From: JAUASV01 sp047605685
GTDB taxonomy: Bacteria > Actinomycetota > Actinomycetes > Actinomycetales > Microbacteriaceae
Direction of reading: 5' to 3'
Assembly (NCBI GenBank): GCA_047605685.1
Contig: JASGFF010000006.1
Location: 1 to 56,190 of the forward strand
DNA length: 56,190 nucleotides
Below are positions 23,860 through 31,888 of this stretch, piece by piece (positions within the stretch are counted from its first letter, which is position 1; every line of letters begins with the position of its first letter). The notes under the pieces are model-generated. The model was not told the DNA's origin. It worked only from the letters and a program-made list of their open reading frames with translations, and made no database searches. Made by a program: the position numbers and the translations under genes.

Positions 23860-24030
23860 TCAGCGGTCCTCGGCGTCCTCCTCGGCCCAGCGCCGCGCGC
23901 GCTCCCGCGCGATCTCGGGCGCCCGCTCGGCGTCCTCGCGGCTCGCGAAGGGCCCGTCGCGGTCGACGCCGAGCGACTGCGGGCCCTGCTCGACCTCACC
24001 GGTCCTGTGGTTGTACCACCAGGTGGACAT
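23860..24030 (-). CDS. Small SPOR-domain-like protein
   Basis: 56 residues: MSTWWYNHRTGEVEQGPQSL at the N-terminus, then DGPFASREDAERAPEIARERARRWAEEDAE. It matches the short conserved actinobacterial proteins annotated as SPOR domain-containing, of unknown function; no membrane segment or signal is seen. The start ATG at 24030 has GGGGAGG 5 bases upstream. It diverges from map and lies upstream of glyS on the same strand. Confidence 0.8.
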   Translation of the reverse strand: MSTWWYNHRTGEVEQGPQSLGVDRDGPFASREDAERAPEIARERARRWAEEDAEDR

Positions 24031-24044
24031 GGGCGCCTCCCCGC

Positions 24045-24074
24045 GATCGACCTGCCGACGATCGACCTAGGATC
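24045..24074 (+). promoter_or_regulatory. Leaderless promoter of map with 15-bp repeat
   Basis: TAGGAT (24068-24073), 7 bp, then ATG at 24081. A 15-bp direct repeat gatcgacctgccgac / gatcgacctaggatc (24045-24059, 24060-24074) makes up the core, so the -10 lies in the second repeat copy. Confidence 0.55.
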
Positions 24075-24080
24075 GATGCT

Positions 24081-24947
24081 ATGCCCCGGGACGATCACGG
24101 CCGCCTCGTCCCCGGCCGCATCTCGGCCACCCGCCCGGTGCCCGCGGGCATCGCCCGCCCCGAGTACGTCGGACGGGCCACACCGGCGCCGTACCGCGGC
24201 GACGACGTCTACCCGCCCGAGCGGGTCGCGGCGATCCGCGCCGCCGGCCGCATCGCCGCGGGCGCCATCCGCGCCGCCGGCGCCGCCGCCCGGCCGGGCG
24301 TCAGCACCGACGAGCTCGACGCGATCGCGCACCGATACATCGTCGACCACGGCGCCTACCCGAGCGAGCTCGGCTACCGCGGCTACCCCAAGTCGAGCTG
24401 CACAAGCCTCAACGAGGTGATCTGCCACGGCATCCCCGACGACACGGTTCTGTGCGACGGCGACATCGTCAAGATCGACGTGACCGCCTACCTCGACGGC
24501 GTGCACGGCGACAGCTGCGTCACGTTCCTCGTCGGCGACGTCGAGCCGCGGGTGCGCGAGCTCGTCGACAACACCCGGATCGCGCTCGAGCGCGGCATCC
24601 GGGCCGTCGCCCCGGGCAGGCGGGTGAACGTCATCGGCCGGGCGATCGAGAGCTACGCCAAGCGCTTCGGCTACGGCGTGGTGCGCGACTTCACCGGACA
24701 CGGCGTCGGCGAGGCGTTCCACTCCGGCCTCGTCATCCCGCACTACGACGCGGCGCCGCGCTTCGACGACGTCATGCGACCGGGCATGGTGTTCACGATC
24801 GAGCCGATGCTGACCCTCGGCGGCATCGCCTGGGACATCTGGGACGACGAGTGGACCGTCACCACCAAGGACAAGAGCTGGACGGCGCAGTTCGAGCACA
24901 CCCTCGTGGTGACCGAGCGCGGCGCCGAGGTGCTCACCGAACCGTGA
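24081..24947 (+). CDS. map: Methionine aminopeptidase, type I
   Basis: 288 residues. It removes the initiator methionine from new proteins. The five metal ligands are visible: D and D in VKIDVTAYLDGVHGDSC, H in TGHGVGEAFHSGL, E in FTIEPML and E in QFEHTLVVT. The 40-residue N-terminal extension (PGRISATRPVPAGIARPEYVG) has no zinc finger and is typical of the long MapB form of actinobacteria. It appears to be leaderless. ppgK follows 11 bp downstream, so both probably share the transcript. Confidence 0.95.
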   Translation: MPRDDHGRLVPGRISATRPVPAGIARPEYVGRATPAPYRGDDVYPPERVAAIRAAGRIAAGAIRAAGAAARPGVSTDELDAIAHRYIVDHGAYPSELGYRGYPKSSCTSLNEVICHGIPDDTVLCDGDIVKIDVTAYLDGVHGDSCVTFLVGDVEPRVRELVDNTRIALERGIRAVAPGRRVNVIGRAIESYAKRFGYGVVRDFTGHGVGEAFHSGLVIPHYDAAPRFDDVMRPGMVFTIEPMLTLGGIAWDIWDDEWTVTTKDKSWTAQFEHTLVVTERGAEVLTEP

Positions 24948-24958
24948 AGGAGCAGGCC

Positions 24959-25705
24959 GTGGCGACAGCGCTGGGCATCGACATCGGCGGGACCGGCATC
25001 AAGGGGGCGATCGTCGACACCGCGAGCGGCGAGCTGCTCACCGAGCGCACCAAGCTGCCGACCCCGGCCGGCGGCGAGCCGGCGGCGATCGTCGACACCG
25101 TCGTGGCGCTCATCGACCGGCTCGGCGGCCTCGAGGACGGCGTGCCGGTGGGCGTGTGCTTCCCCGCCGTCGTCAAGGGCGGCCGCACGCTCTCCGCCGC
25201 GAACGTCTCGAAGAGGTGGATCGGGCTCGAGGCGGAGGCGCTGTTCGAGAGGGCGCTCGGCCGCGACATCCACTTCGTCAACGACGCGGATGCCGCGGGC
25301 GTCGCCGAGGTGCGCTACGGGGCCGCGCGGGACCGCGGCGGCGTGGTGCTGCTCACCACCCTCGGCACCGGGATCGGCACCGCGCTCATCCACGACGGCG
25401 TGCTCGTGCCGAACACCGAGTTCGGCCACATCGAGCTGCACGGCAAGGACGCCGAGAGGCAGGCCGCCTACTCGGCGATGGAGCGCAAGAGGCTCAGCTG
25501 GGCGAAGTGGGCGGCCCGGCTGCAGGAGTACTACACGACGCTCGAGCGGCTGCTCTCCCCCGACCTGTTCATCGTCGGCGGCGGCGTCTCGAAGAACTAC
25601 CGGGAGTTCTTCGGCCACCTGAGCCTCGCCACCGAGATCGTGCCCGCGGCGCTGCGCAACAACGCGGGCATCCTCGGCGCGGCGGCGCTCGCCGTGCGAG
25701 GCTGA
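24959..25705 (+). CDS. ppgK: Polyphosphate glucokinase
   Basis: 248 residues of the ROK family. ATP/polyphosphate loop GIDIGGTGIKGAIVD, VNDADAAGVAEV, LTTLGTGIGTALI, the glucose-binding EFGHIELHGKDAE and the adenosine loop DLFIVGGGVSKN are all visible; SWAKWAARLQEYYTTLERLLSP is typical of PPGK. It phosphorylates glucose using polyphosphate or ATP, fitting the glucose-6-phosphate using genes elsewhere in the window. The GTG start at 24959 has AAGGAG 7 bases upstream, placed on the map stop codon. Confidence 0.93.
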   Translation: MATALGIDIGGTGIKGAIVDTASGELLTERTKLPTPAGGEPAAIVDTVVALIDRLGGLEDGVPVGVCFPAVVKGGRTLSAANVSKRWIGLEAEALFERALGRDIHFVNDADAAGVAEVRYGAARDRGGVVLLTTLGTGIGTALIHDGVLVPNTEFGHIELHGKDAERQAAYSAMERKRLSWAKWAARLQEYYTTLERLLSPDLFIVGGGVSKNYREFFGHLSLATEIVPAALRNNAGILGAAALAVRG

Positions 25706-25737
25706 GCCGGCGCCGGCGGCCGCCCGCCCGCCTCGGG

Positions 25738-25790
25738 ATTCGTCCCATATGGACCGTTTCGATGCACGAACGGTCCCAATTGGGACGAAT
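25738..25790. terminator. Long inverted repeat between ppgK and rnpB
   Basis: Arms 25738-25758 and 25769-25790 are almost perfect reverse complements (21/22 bp, outer part attcgtccc, inner part aacggtcc), with a 10-bp loop. Each arm also holds a small palindrome (tccatatgga-like; tcccaattggga). It can serve as a two-way hairpin terminator for the convergent ppgK and rnpB transcripts, though there is no U-tract. It is notably AT-richer than its surroundings. Confidence 0.65.
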
Positions 25791-25817
25791 GGGGCCGGGG
25801 CGGCAGCGGGCACGTCG

Positions 25818-26200
<383 letters not shown>

Positions 26201-26205
26201 GGTCC

Positions 26206-26211
26206 AGTCTA
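26206..26211 (-). promoter_or_regulatory. -10 box of rnpB
   Basis: TAGACT on the minus strand (26211-26206), 5 bp before the RNA 5' end deduced from the P1 helix. Confidence 0.6.
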
Positions 26212-26308
26212 GTCGCGCCGCTCAACGCCTTCCCGGCGAACCCTTATCCTCGTGCGAGAGGCTCATCGGCGGTGTGCGCTCGGCGCACCCCGGAAAGGAC
26301 GCACAGCA

Positions 26309-27259
26309 ATGGCGAGACGGGCGCCCGAGATCGACACGCGGTCCATGAGCAAGAAGGAGCGCATCGCGGTCGCCCGGGAGCTCGCCGCCATGCACCGCGA
26401 GGAGGCCCGGGCGCGGCGCAAGCGCAACCGTCGGCTGCTGCTGGCCGGCACCGCCTTCGGCGTCGTCGTCATCCTCGCCCTCGCCGCCTGGGCGCTGTGG
26501 GCCCGCTACCAGGAGACACTCGCCGGGCCGGCGAACATGCTCTCCGACGGCATCGTCTTCACCGGCGACGGCTCGGAGACGACCGCGGTGACGACGAGCC
26601 GCATCGAGCCGGGTGCCTCGCCCGTCGCGACCGACCCGGACAGCTACTCCTCGTATCCGTACATCGTCGCCTACCTCGACCCGGGCGACGCCGACAGCCA
26701 GACGTTCTGGAGCACCGAGAGCGACAGCCTCAGCTCCTGGCTGACCAGCGGGTACATCGCCCTCGAGCTGCACCTGGTGGCATCCTCCGGCAGCTTCGCC
26801 GAGCACGCCGCGAACGCTCTCGCCTGCGTCGCGAACAGCGACCCGGATGACGCGATCACCGTGCTCACCGCCCTCATGACGGCCGGCGCCTCCGACGACG
26901 CCAGCAGCCGCACCGCCGACGGCGTGCTCGGCGTGGTGAGCAACGCGGGCATCAGCGACGAGGACGTGCTCGACTGCGTGCGCGACGACCGCTACGCCGC
27001 CTGGGTGGAGGCCGAGACCACGCGGGCCGAGACCTCGATCCCGAACGCGGATGTCGACAACGCCGCGACCCTGCCGGTGGTGCTCGTCGACGAGGTCGCC
27101 TACACCGACGCCTACGACGACGCCGACGCCTTCCTGGAGTTCATCACCGAGCGCTACGAGGCGGCCGAGGAGGAGTCCTCGAGCGAGGACAGCGACGACA
27201 GCACCGCGACCGCGACGCCCACCGAGAGCAGCACCGACACCAGCACGGACGCGGGCTGA
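26309..27259 (+). CDS. Membrane-anchored DsbA/thioredoxin-fold protein lacking the CxxC
   Basis: 316 residues: a basic cytoplasmic N-terminus, one membrane segment at about 45-68 (LLLAGTAFGVVVILALAAWAL), then an extracytoplasmic domain and an acidic Ser/Thr-rich tail. The domain follows the actinobacterial DsbA-like (thioredoxin_4) pattern: a strand YIVAYLD, then SWLTSGYIALELHLVAS, FAEHAANALACVAN and VLVDEVAY. Where active members have CPxC just after the first strand, this protein has PGDADSQ, so it should have no redox activity. ATG at 26309 with GGAAAGGA about 9 bases upstream. The role is unknown. Confidence 0.75.
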   Translation: MARRAPEIDTRSMSKKERIAVARELAAMHREEARARRKRNRRLLLAGTAFGVVVILALAAWALWARYQETLAGPANMLSDGIVFTGDGSETTAVTTSRIEPGASPVATDPDSYSSYPYIVAYLDPGDADSQTFWSTESDSLSSWLTSGYIALELHLVASSGSFAEHAANALACVANSDPDDAITVLTALMTAGASDDASSRTADGVLGVVSNAGISDEDVLDCVRDDRYAAWVEAETTRAETSIPNADVDNAATLPVVLVDEVAYTDAYDDADAFLEFITERYEAAEEESSSEDSDDSTATATPTESSTDTSTDAG

Positions 27260-27271
27260 GGACGGTCCTGA

Positions 27272-27313
27272 TCGGACCCGCCTCAGATCCGCCTGGTCGG
27301 ATCCGCCTGATCA
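27272..27313. repeat. 14-bp tandem array spanning the stop codon of the coiled-coil gene, 3 units
   Basis: Units tcggacccgcctca, gatccgcctggtcg and gatccgcctgatca starting at 27272, 27286 and 27300. tca at 27311-27313 is the real stop; tca at 27283-27285 is a second one. Confidence 0.8.
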
Positions 27314-28045
27314 GAGGCCGGACTCGGCGGTGCGCACCAGGATCGCGTCGCTCGCCGGGCAGAGGATGACGTCGTCCGCCGCCGCCGCGCGCACCCGGGC
27401 CAGGTCGGCGCCCTCGAGGGCGACGCCGGTCGCCCCGGAGACGCCGAAGCGCAGCAGCGAGGCGCCGTAGCCGTAGCGGGCGCGCTGGCGCTCGTAGAGC
27501 GCGAGCAGCTCCGCGGGCACCCGGGCGGCGATCGCCGCCCGGTCGGTGCGCGCCTGCTCGCGCTGCCGGGCCAGCTCCGCGAGCGCGGCGGCGCGCTCAC
27601 CCTCGGCCGCCTCCGCGAGCTGGGCGAGGTCCTCGCGCGACCCCTCCGCGGCCGCGAGCGCCGCCTCGGCCTGCTCGAGCCGCTCCATGACGGCGAGCTG
27701 GATGTCCTCGAGGTCGGAGCGGCGGGTCGCGAGCGCCGCGAGCTCCTGCTCGAGCGCGGCGACGTCCTTCACCGAGGAGGTGGCGCGCAGGCGCTCATCG
27801 TCACGGACGGCGCGGCTGGCGACCACCTCGACGTCCTGCTCGACGCGCCCCAGCTCACGCTGCACGTCCTCGACCTCCGCGGCCCGGTCCGCGGCCGCCC
27901 GACGCGCCTGCTCGAACGCGGCCCTGGCCGCCTCGGCCTGCACCGCCTCGGGCAGGGTCCGCTCGCGGTGGTCGATCCGGCCGAGCCGGGTGTCGAGCTC
28001 CTGCAGCTCCAGCAGCAGCGCCTGGTCCTCCGCGCGAGCCTTCAC
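27311..28045 (-). CDS. Coiled-coil protein of the C4-type zinc-ribbon family, ribbon cysteines lost
   Basis: 244 residues. Residues 1-190 are a long antiparallel coiled coil rich in A, E and R (CT398-like hairpin). The C-terminus ends GVSGATGVALEGADLARVRAAAADDVILCPASDAILVR, which has the spacing of the family zinc ribbon (CxxC...CxxC..ILVR), but three of the four cysteines are replaced. Relatives are of unknown function and usually sit next to NIF3, as here. The GTG start at 28045 overlaps the NIF3 stop (GTGA), so the pair is coupled. Confidence 0.82.
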   Translation of the reverse strand: MKARAEDQALLLELQELDTRLGRIDHRERTLPEAVQAEAARAAFEQARRAAADRAAEVEDVQRELGRVEQDVEVVASRAVRDDERLRATSSVKDVAALEQELAALATRRSDLEDIQLAVMERLEQAEAALAAAEGSREDLAQLAEAAEGERAAALAELARQREQARTDRAAIAARVPAELLALYERQRARYGYGASLLRFGVSGATGVALEGADLARVRAAAADDVILCPASDAILVRTAESGL

Positions 28046-28917
28046 GATGCCGCCTCTCCGGTCGCGGGCACGACCACGAAGTCCCACGGGTCGGTGCGCA
28101 CGTCGCTCACCGTCGCCTCGACGCCCGGCAGCGCGGCGCGCAGCTCGGCCGCCGCCCGGTCGAGCCACAGCCATTCGCTCGCCCAGTGCGAGACGTCCAC
28201 GAGCGCCGGTCCGCCGCCGAGCCGGGCCAGCTCGATCGCGGCCGAGGCCGGATGGTGACGCAGGTCGCTCGTGACGTACACGTCGGCGGCGAGCACCGCC
28301 GGGTGCTCCAGCAGCGAGTCGCCGGCGCCGGCGCACAGCGCGACGGTGCGCACCGGCCGGTCGAACTCCCCGGCGACCCGGACGCCGCCCGCGGTCGCCG
28401 GCAGGATGTCGCCGAGCCGGCCGGCGAGCGAGCCGAGCGCGGTCGGCTCCGGCAGGACGCCGACCCGGCCGAGACCCGTCGTCGTGCCGCCGTCCGCACC
28501 GCCGCCCGCGTCCCCGCCCGGGCCGCCGACGATCGGCCGGACCGCCTCGAGGCCGAGCCGCTCGGCGAGCACCGCGGAGGTGCCGGTGGCGACGACGTCC
28601 GCGTTGGTGTGCGCGCTCACGAGCGCGATGCCGGAGCGGATCAGCCGCGCGAGCATCGCGCCCCTGTAGCTCGACTCGCGCACCGTCGTGACGCCGCGCA
28701 GCAGCAGCGGATGGTGGGCGAGCAGCAGGTCGGCGCGGTGCTCGATCGCGTCCGCGACCGTCTCTGCGGTGACGTCGACCACGAGCCGGATGCGCTCGAT
28801 CGCGGCGCCGGCGGCGCCGGAGACCAGCCCGGGCACGTCCCAGGGCTCCGCGCCGGCCGGCGGCCAGAGCCGCTCGATGGCCGCCTGCACCTCGGCGACG
28901 GTGCGGGCTTCGGGCAT
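28042..28917 (-). CDS. NIF3-like dinuclear metal centre protein
   Basis: 291 residues of the NIF3/YbgI family (GTP cyclohydrolase I type 2 homologue). LLLAHHPLLLRGVTTV holds metal-binding histidines, ALVSAHTNADV another His and Asp, and VDVSHWASEWLWL the C-terminal ligands. It is an insert-less short form. The biochemical role is not established. The ATG at 28917 lies 7 bp after TAGACT; the TAG of this -10 is also the stop codon of the upstream NCS1 permease gene. Confidence 0.9.
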   Translation of the reverse strand: MPEARTVAEVQAAIERLWPPAGAEPWDVPGLVSGAAGAAIERIRLVVDVTAETVADAIEHRADLLLAHHPLLLRGVTTVRESSYRGAMLARLIRSGIALVSAHTNADVVATGTSAVLAERLGLEAVRPIVGGPGGDAGGGADGGTTTGLGRVGVLPEPTALGSLAGRLGDILPATAGGVRVAGEFDRPVRTVALCAGAGDSLLEHPAVLAADVYVTSDLRHHPASAAIELARLGGGPALVDVSHWASEWLWLDRAAAELRAALPGVEATVSDVRTDPWDFVVVPATGEAAS

Positions 28918-28924
28918 GGCGCCG

Positions 28925-28930
28925 AGTCTA
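28925..28930 (-). promoter_or_regulatory. Leaderless -10 box of the NIF3 gene built on an upstream stop codon
   Basis: TAGACT (28930-28925), 7 bp, ATG at 28917. The TAG (28930-28928) is the stop codon of the NCS1 permease gene. Confidence 0.6.
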
Positions 28931-31876
28931 CCGACCGGTCTCGGCGGCTTCCTGGCGGCGGCCGCCGGCCGCGAGCGGCACGAGCAGGCCGAGCAGCAGC
29001 GCGACGATCACGCCGCCGTCGGTGCGGGCGATGTCGCCGTCGGGGGCGAGCTCGGCGAGCCGGAACAGGTAGCCCTGCCAGTCGAGCCCCGCCGTGTCGG
29101 CGCTCGTGAGGCCGAAGCCGATCGCGACGATGAGCAGGTAGGCCACGAGCATCCCCCAGCGCACGGCCGGGTAGACGCCGCCGGCACGCAGCAGGGACGG
29201 CGCGTGGTAGGGCCCGCGGCGCAGCATGGTGTCGCTCGCGAACATCCCCGCCCAGGCCGCCGTCGGCACGGCGAGGGTGACGACGACGTCGCCGAGCAGC
29301 GTGCCGAGGTCGGCACCGCTCGCGCTGAGCGCCCAGCCGACCGCGAGCACGAGCACGGCCACGACGAGGGCGCCCACCGGCTGCCGCAGGCGCAGCCCGG
29401 TCGCGGCGAGCGCGAAGGAGCCGGAGTAGGCGACGACGACGAGCGCCGAGATCAGGCTGAGCGCCGCGGCGAGGATCAGCGGCACCGGGTACCACAGCGG
29501 CAGCATCCGGCCCAGGGTGTCGAGCGGGTCGCTCGCGAGCCCGGCCGCGATCGCCGGGTCGGATGCCGCGAGCAGCGCGCCGTAGCCGGCGAGCGCGAGG
29601 ACCGGCAGCCCGGCGCCGAGCGGGGCGGCGAGCATCGAGCCGCCGCCGCGCGGCCCGGGCGCCTGGTAGCGGGCGAGGTCGCCGCTGCTGTTCGCCCAGA
29701 GCAGGCCGAGCACGCTGAACACCAGCACGCCGCCGCCGGCCGCGAGGGCGAGCGGGCCGTCGGGGACGGCGAGGGCCGCCGACAGGTCGACGTACTGCCA
29801 GGTCAGCGCCATGACGCCGGCGACGAGCGCGGCGGAGGCGATCGCGATGACGAGCTGGGCGATGCGGATGACGCGGTAGCCGAGCAGCGCCGGCACGAGC
29901 GAGGCCACGAAGCCGGCGCCCATGCCGATCGTCGTCAGCTGCGAGCCGCCGAGGCCCGCGCTGAGGCCGGCGCCGGTGAGCACGGAGCTCACCGCGCTGC
30001 CGAGCAGCCAGCTGAGGCCGCCGCCCCAGACGACGCGGGAGAGCAGCGCCACGAGGGCGGGCACGACGTTGCCGTGCACGCCGAAGGCGGCGCGCGAGAC
30101 GATCATCGTCGGCTGGCCGCTGCGACGGCCGGCGAGGGTGCCGAGCGCGAGCGGCAGGAAGGACAGCAGCACGCCGGCGAGCACGGCGAGCACCGACTGG
30201 CGCAGGCTGAGGCCCAGGCCGAGCACGACGGCGCCGAGGGCGATGCTCACGACGGAGGCGTTCGGGGCGAGCCACAGCCAGAACAGCCGCACCGCGCGAC
30301 CGGTGCGCTGCTGCTCGGGCGTCGGCGCGGCGCCGACCACCTCGACCAGCGGTGCCGGCCCCGTCTCCGGCTCGGCCGCGGGATCGGCTGCGGGATCGGC
30401 CGCGGGATCGGCCAGGAGGTCCGCCCAGGGATCCGCCGACCGCTGCGCGGTCTCCGGAACGCCTTCCGGCCCGGTGCCCGGGCCCGACAACAGGGTGGTC
30501 GACGGCGGGACGGCCGGCGGCGGCCCGTCGACCACGAGGTCGGCGACCGGCGGCGGTGCGTGCAGCCAGGGGGCCGGGTCGTCGGCGGGCACCGAGGCGG
30601 GGTCCCAGACGAAGCCGATCGGCGGCGTCGGCTCGGGCTCGGCGGCCGGATCCGCCGGCGCCGGGGCGAACGCCCAGTCGAAGGACGAGGGGATCATCGC
30701 GGGCGGCAGCGGGGCAAGGCCCTCGGGCAGCGACCCCGGCACGGCATCCGGCAGCGCCCCGGTGCTGTCGGCGGCCGGGGCGAGTGCGTCGGGGATGTCG
30801 GCGATCGGCGACCCGGCGACGGGCGACACAAGCGGCTCGCCGAGAGACAAATCGGCGACGGGCAACCCGGCAACGGGCGGCTCGGCAACGGGCGGCTCGG
30901 CAACAGGCAACTCGGCGACCGGCGGCTCGGCGACGGCGGGCCCGGCCGCGGTCTCGACGACGGCCGCGTCGATGGTGGCCGCCCCGAGATCACCCGCATC
31001 GAGATCACCCGCATCGATACCGCCGGTGCCGATGCCGGTGGTGCCGATGCCGGTGGTGCCGATGCCGCCGGTGCCGTGGGGTTGGCCGTCCGGCTCGTCG
31101 TCGAAGGGCGGGACGGTGAAGGGGGTGTCCGTCGCCGCGGCCGAGAACGTCGCGGCCGAGAACGTCGCGGCCGGTGCCGGCGGCTCCACGAGCGGCGGGG
31201 GCGTCCGCTCGGCTTCCCCGGGCCCTGCGGGCGGCGCGGCGGGCGGCACCACCGGCGGCCCGGCCGCGGGCGGGTGCTGCACCGGGATCGAGTTCGTCGG
31301 CGGCACGATGTCGTCGAAGGTCGCGCGGATCTGCTCGACGGCCGCCACCGCCTCGGGCGTTCCCCGGGCGAGCATGCTCTGCTCCCAGCTGGCGAAGCGC
31401 TGCGCCTCCGCCTCGCGCAGCCGCAGCTGCTGCTCGAGGGCCTCGATCGCCGCGAGCGAGTCGCCGGAGGCCGCGACCTGGCTGATCTCCTCGACGATCG
31501 CCTGCTCGGTCAACGAGGCGCGCTCTGGCAAAGGCGCCGCGGCACCGGGCGCCGCGGCACCCGGCTCCTCGGCACCCGGCTCCTCAACACCGGGGGCGAC
31601 CGCGGCGGAGCCGACACTGAAGCCGTCGCCGTAGCGCCGGTTCGGGTCGAAGGACCGCGGCGTCCCGCCCGCCGACTGCGGCCACGCTCCGGGCAGGGCG
31701 GGCTCCGCGGCGGCGGGCCCCGCGGCACCGGCGTCGGCATCCGTGCCGGCGAGATGCGGCGGCGGCGTATAGGTGGAGCGGCGGACCGAGGGGAACGAGT
31801 ACTCCCCGGTGAGGAACTCGCCCTCGGGCGTCGTCCCTTCCGGGCGCTCGTCGTCTCTCGGCTCGTCGGGAACCAT
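28928..31876 (-). CDS. NCS1 family permease with long repetitive cytoplasmic N-terminus
   Basis: 982 residues. The last 450 residues carry about 12 membrane segments with the NCS1 (cytosine/purine/allantoin) pattern: LFWLWLAPNASVVSIALG, TMIVSRAAFGVHGNVVPALVALLSRVVWGG (in parts), FSVLGLLWANSSGDLARYQ. The first 530 residues are low-complexity, rich in A, P, E and T, and contain at least five tandem arrays of 12 or 15 bp, for example repeated AEPPV and GIGTT. The substrate is unknown. The ATG at 31876 lies 6 bp after TAGTAT, whose TAG is the stop codon of the EamA gene, so it seems leaderless. The N-terminus may serve as a tether or interaction tail; that is inference. Confidence 0.85.
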   Translation of the reverse strand: MVPDEPRDDERPEGTTPEGEFLTGEYSFPSVRRSTYTPPPHLAGTDADAGAAGPAAAEPALPGAWPQSAGGTPRSFDPNRRYGDGFSVGSAAVAPGVEEPGAEEPGAAAPGAAAPLPERASLTEQAIVEEISQVAASGDSLAAIEALEQQLRLREAEAQRFASWEQSMLARGTPEAVAAVEQIRATFDDIVPPTNSIPVQHPPAAGPPVVPPAAPPAGPGEAERTPPPLVEPPAPAATFSAATFSAAATDTPFTVPPFDDEPDGQPHGTGGIGTTGIGTTGIGTGGIDAGDLDAGDLGAATIDAAVVETAAGPAVAEPPVAELPVAEPPVAEPPVAGLPVADLSLGEPLVSPVAGSPIADIPDALAPAADSTGALPDAVPGSLPEGLAPLPPAMIPSSFDWAFAPAPADPAAEPEPTPPIGFVWDPASVPADDPAPWLHAPPPVADLVVDGPPPAVPPSTTLLSGPGTGPEGVPETAQRSADPWADLLADPAADPAADPAAEPETGPAPLVEVVGAAPTPEQQRTGRAVRLFWLWLAPNASVVSIALGAVVLGLGLSLRQSVLAVLAGVLLSFLPLALGTLAGRRSGQPTMIVSRAAFGVHGNVVPALVALLSRVVWGGGLSWLLGSAVSSVLTGAGLSAGLGGSQLTTIGMGAGFVASLVPALLGYRVIRIAQLVIAIASAALVAGVMALTWQYVDLSAALAVPDGPLALAAGGGVLVFSVLGLLWANSSGDLARYQAPGPRGGGSMLAAPLGAGLPVLALAGYGALLAASDPAIAAGLASDPLDTLGRMLPLWYPVPLILAAALSLISALVVVAYSGSFALAATGLRLRQPVGALVVAVLVLAVGWALSASGADLGTLLGDVVVTLAVPTAAWAGMFASDTMLRRGPYHAPSLLRAGGVYPAVRWGMLVAYLLIVAIGFGLTSADTAGLDWQGYLFRLAELAPDGDIARTDGGVIVALLLGLLVPLAAGGRRQEAAETGR
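30375..30410. repeat. In-frame 12-bp tandem array in the permease gene, 3 units
   Basis: gccgcgggatcg, gctgcgggatcg, gccgcgggatcg; encodes ADPA repeats just before the membrane domain. Confidence 0.85.
30852..30941. repeat. In-frame 15-bp tandem array in the permease gene, 6 units
   Basis: Six units of the type tcggcaacgggcggc at 30852, 30867, 30882, 30897, 30912 and 30927, encoding AEPPV/AELPV repeats. Confidence 0.9.
30986..31075. repeat. In-frame 15-bp tandem arrays in the permease gene, 2 plus 4 units
   Basis: gagatcacccgcatc twice (30986-31015), then four units of the type gatgccggtggtgcc (31016-31075). They encode DAGDL and GIGTT repeats. Confidence 0.92.
31137..31181. repeat. In-frame 15-bp tandem array in the permease gene, 3 units
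   Basis: gcggccgagaacgtc twice identical (31137, 31152), then a diverged copy; encodes ATFSA repeats. Confidence 0.88.
31536..31595. repeat. In-frame 15-bp tandem array near the permease N-terminus, 4 units
   Basis: gccgcggcaccgggc, gccgcggcacccggc, tcctcggcacccggc and a diverged copy; encodes PGAEE/PGAAA repeats. Confidence 0.88.
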
Positions 31877-31882
31877 GGCTGA

Positions 31883-31888
31883 ATACTA
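31883..31888 (-). promoter_or_regulatory. Leaderless -10 box of the NCS1 gene built on the EamA stop codon
   Basis: TAGTAT (31888-31883), 6 bp, ATG at 31876. The TAG is the stop of the EamA gene. Confidence 0.6.

Noticed and set aside
30852..31075. CRISPR-like repeat cluster
   Set aside because: Units are contiguous with no spacers, and they are in frame inside a gene.
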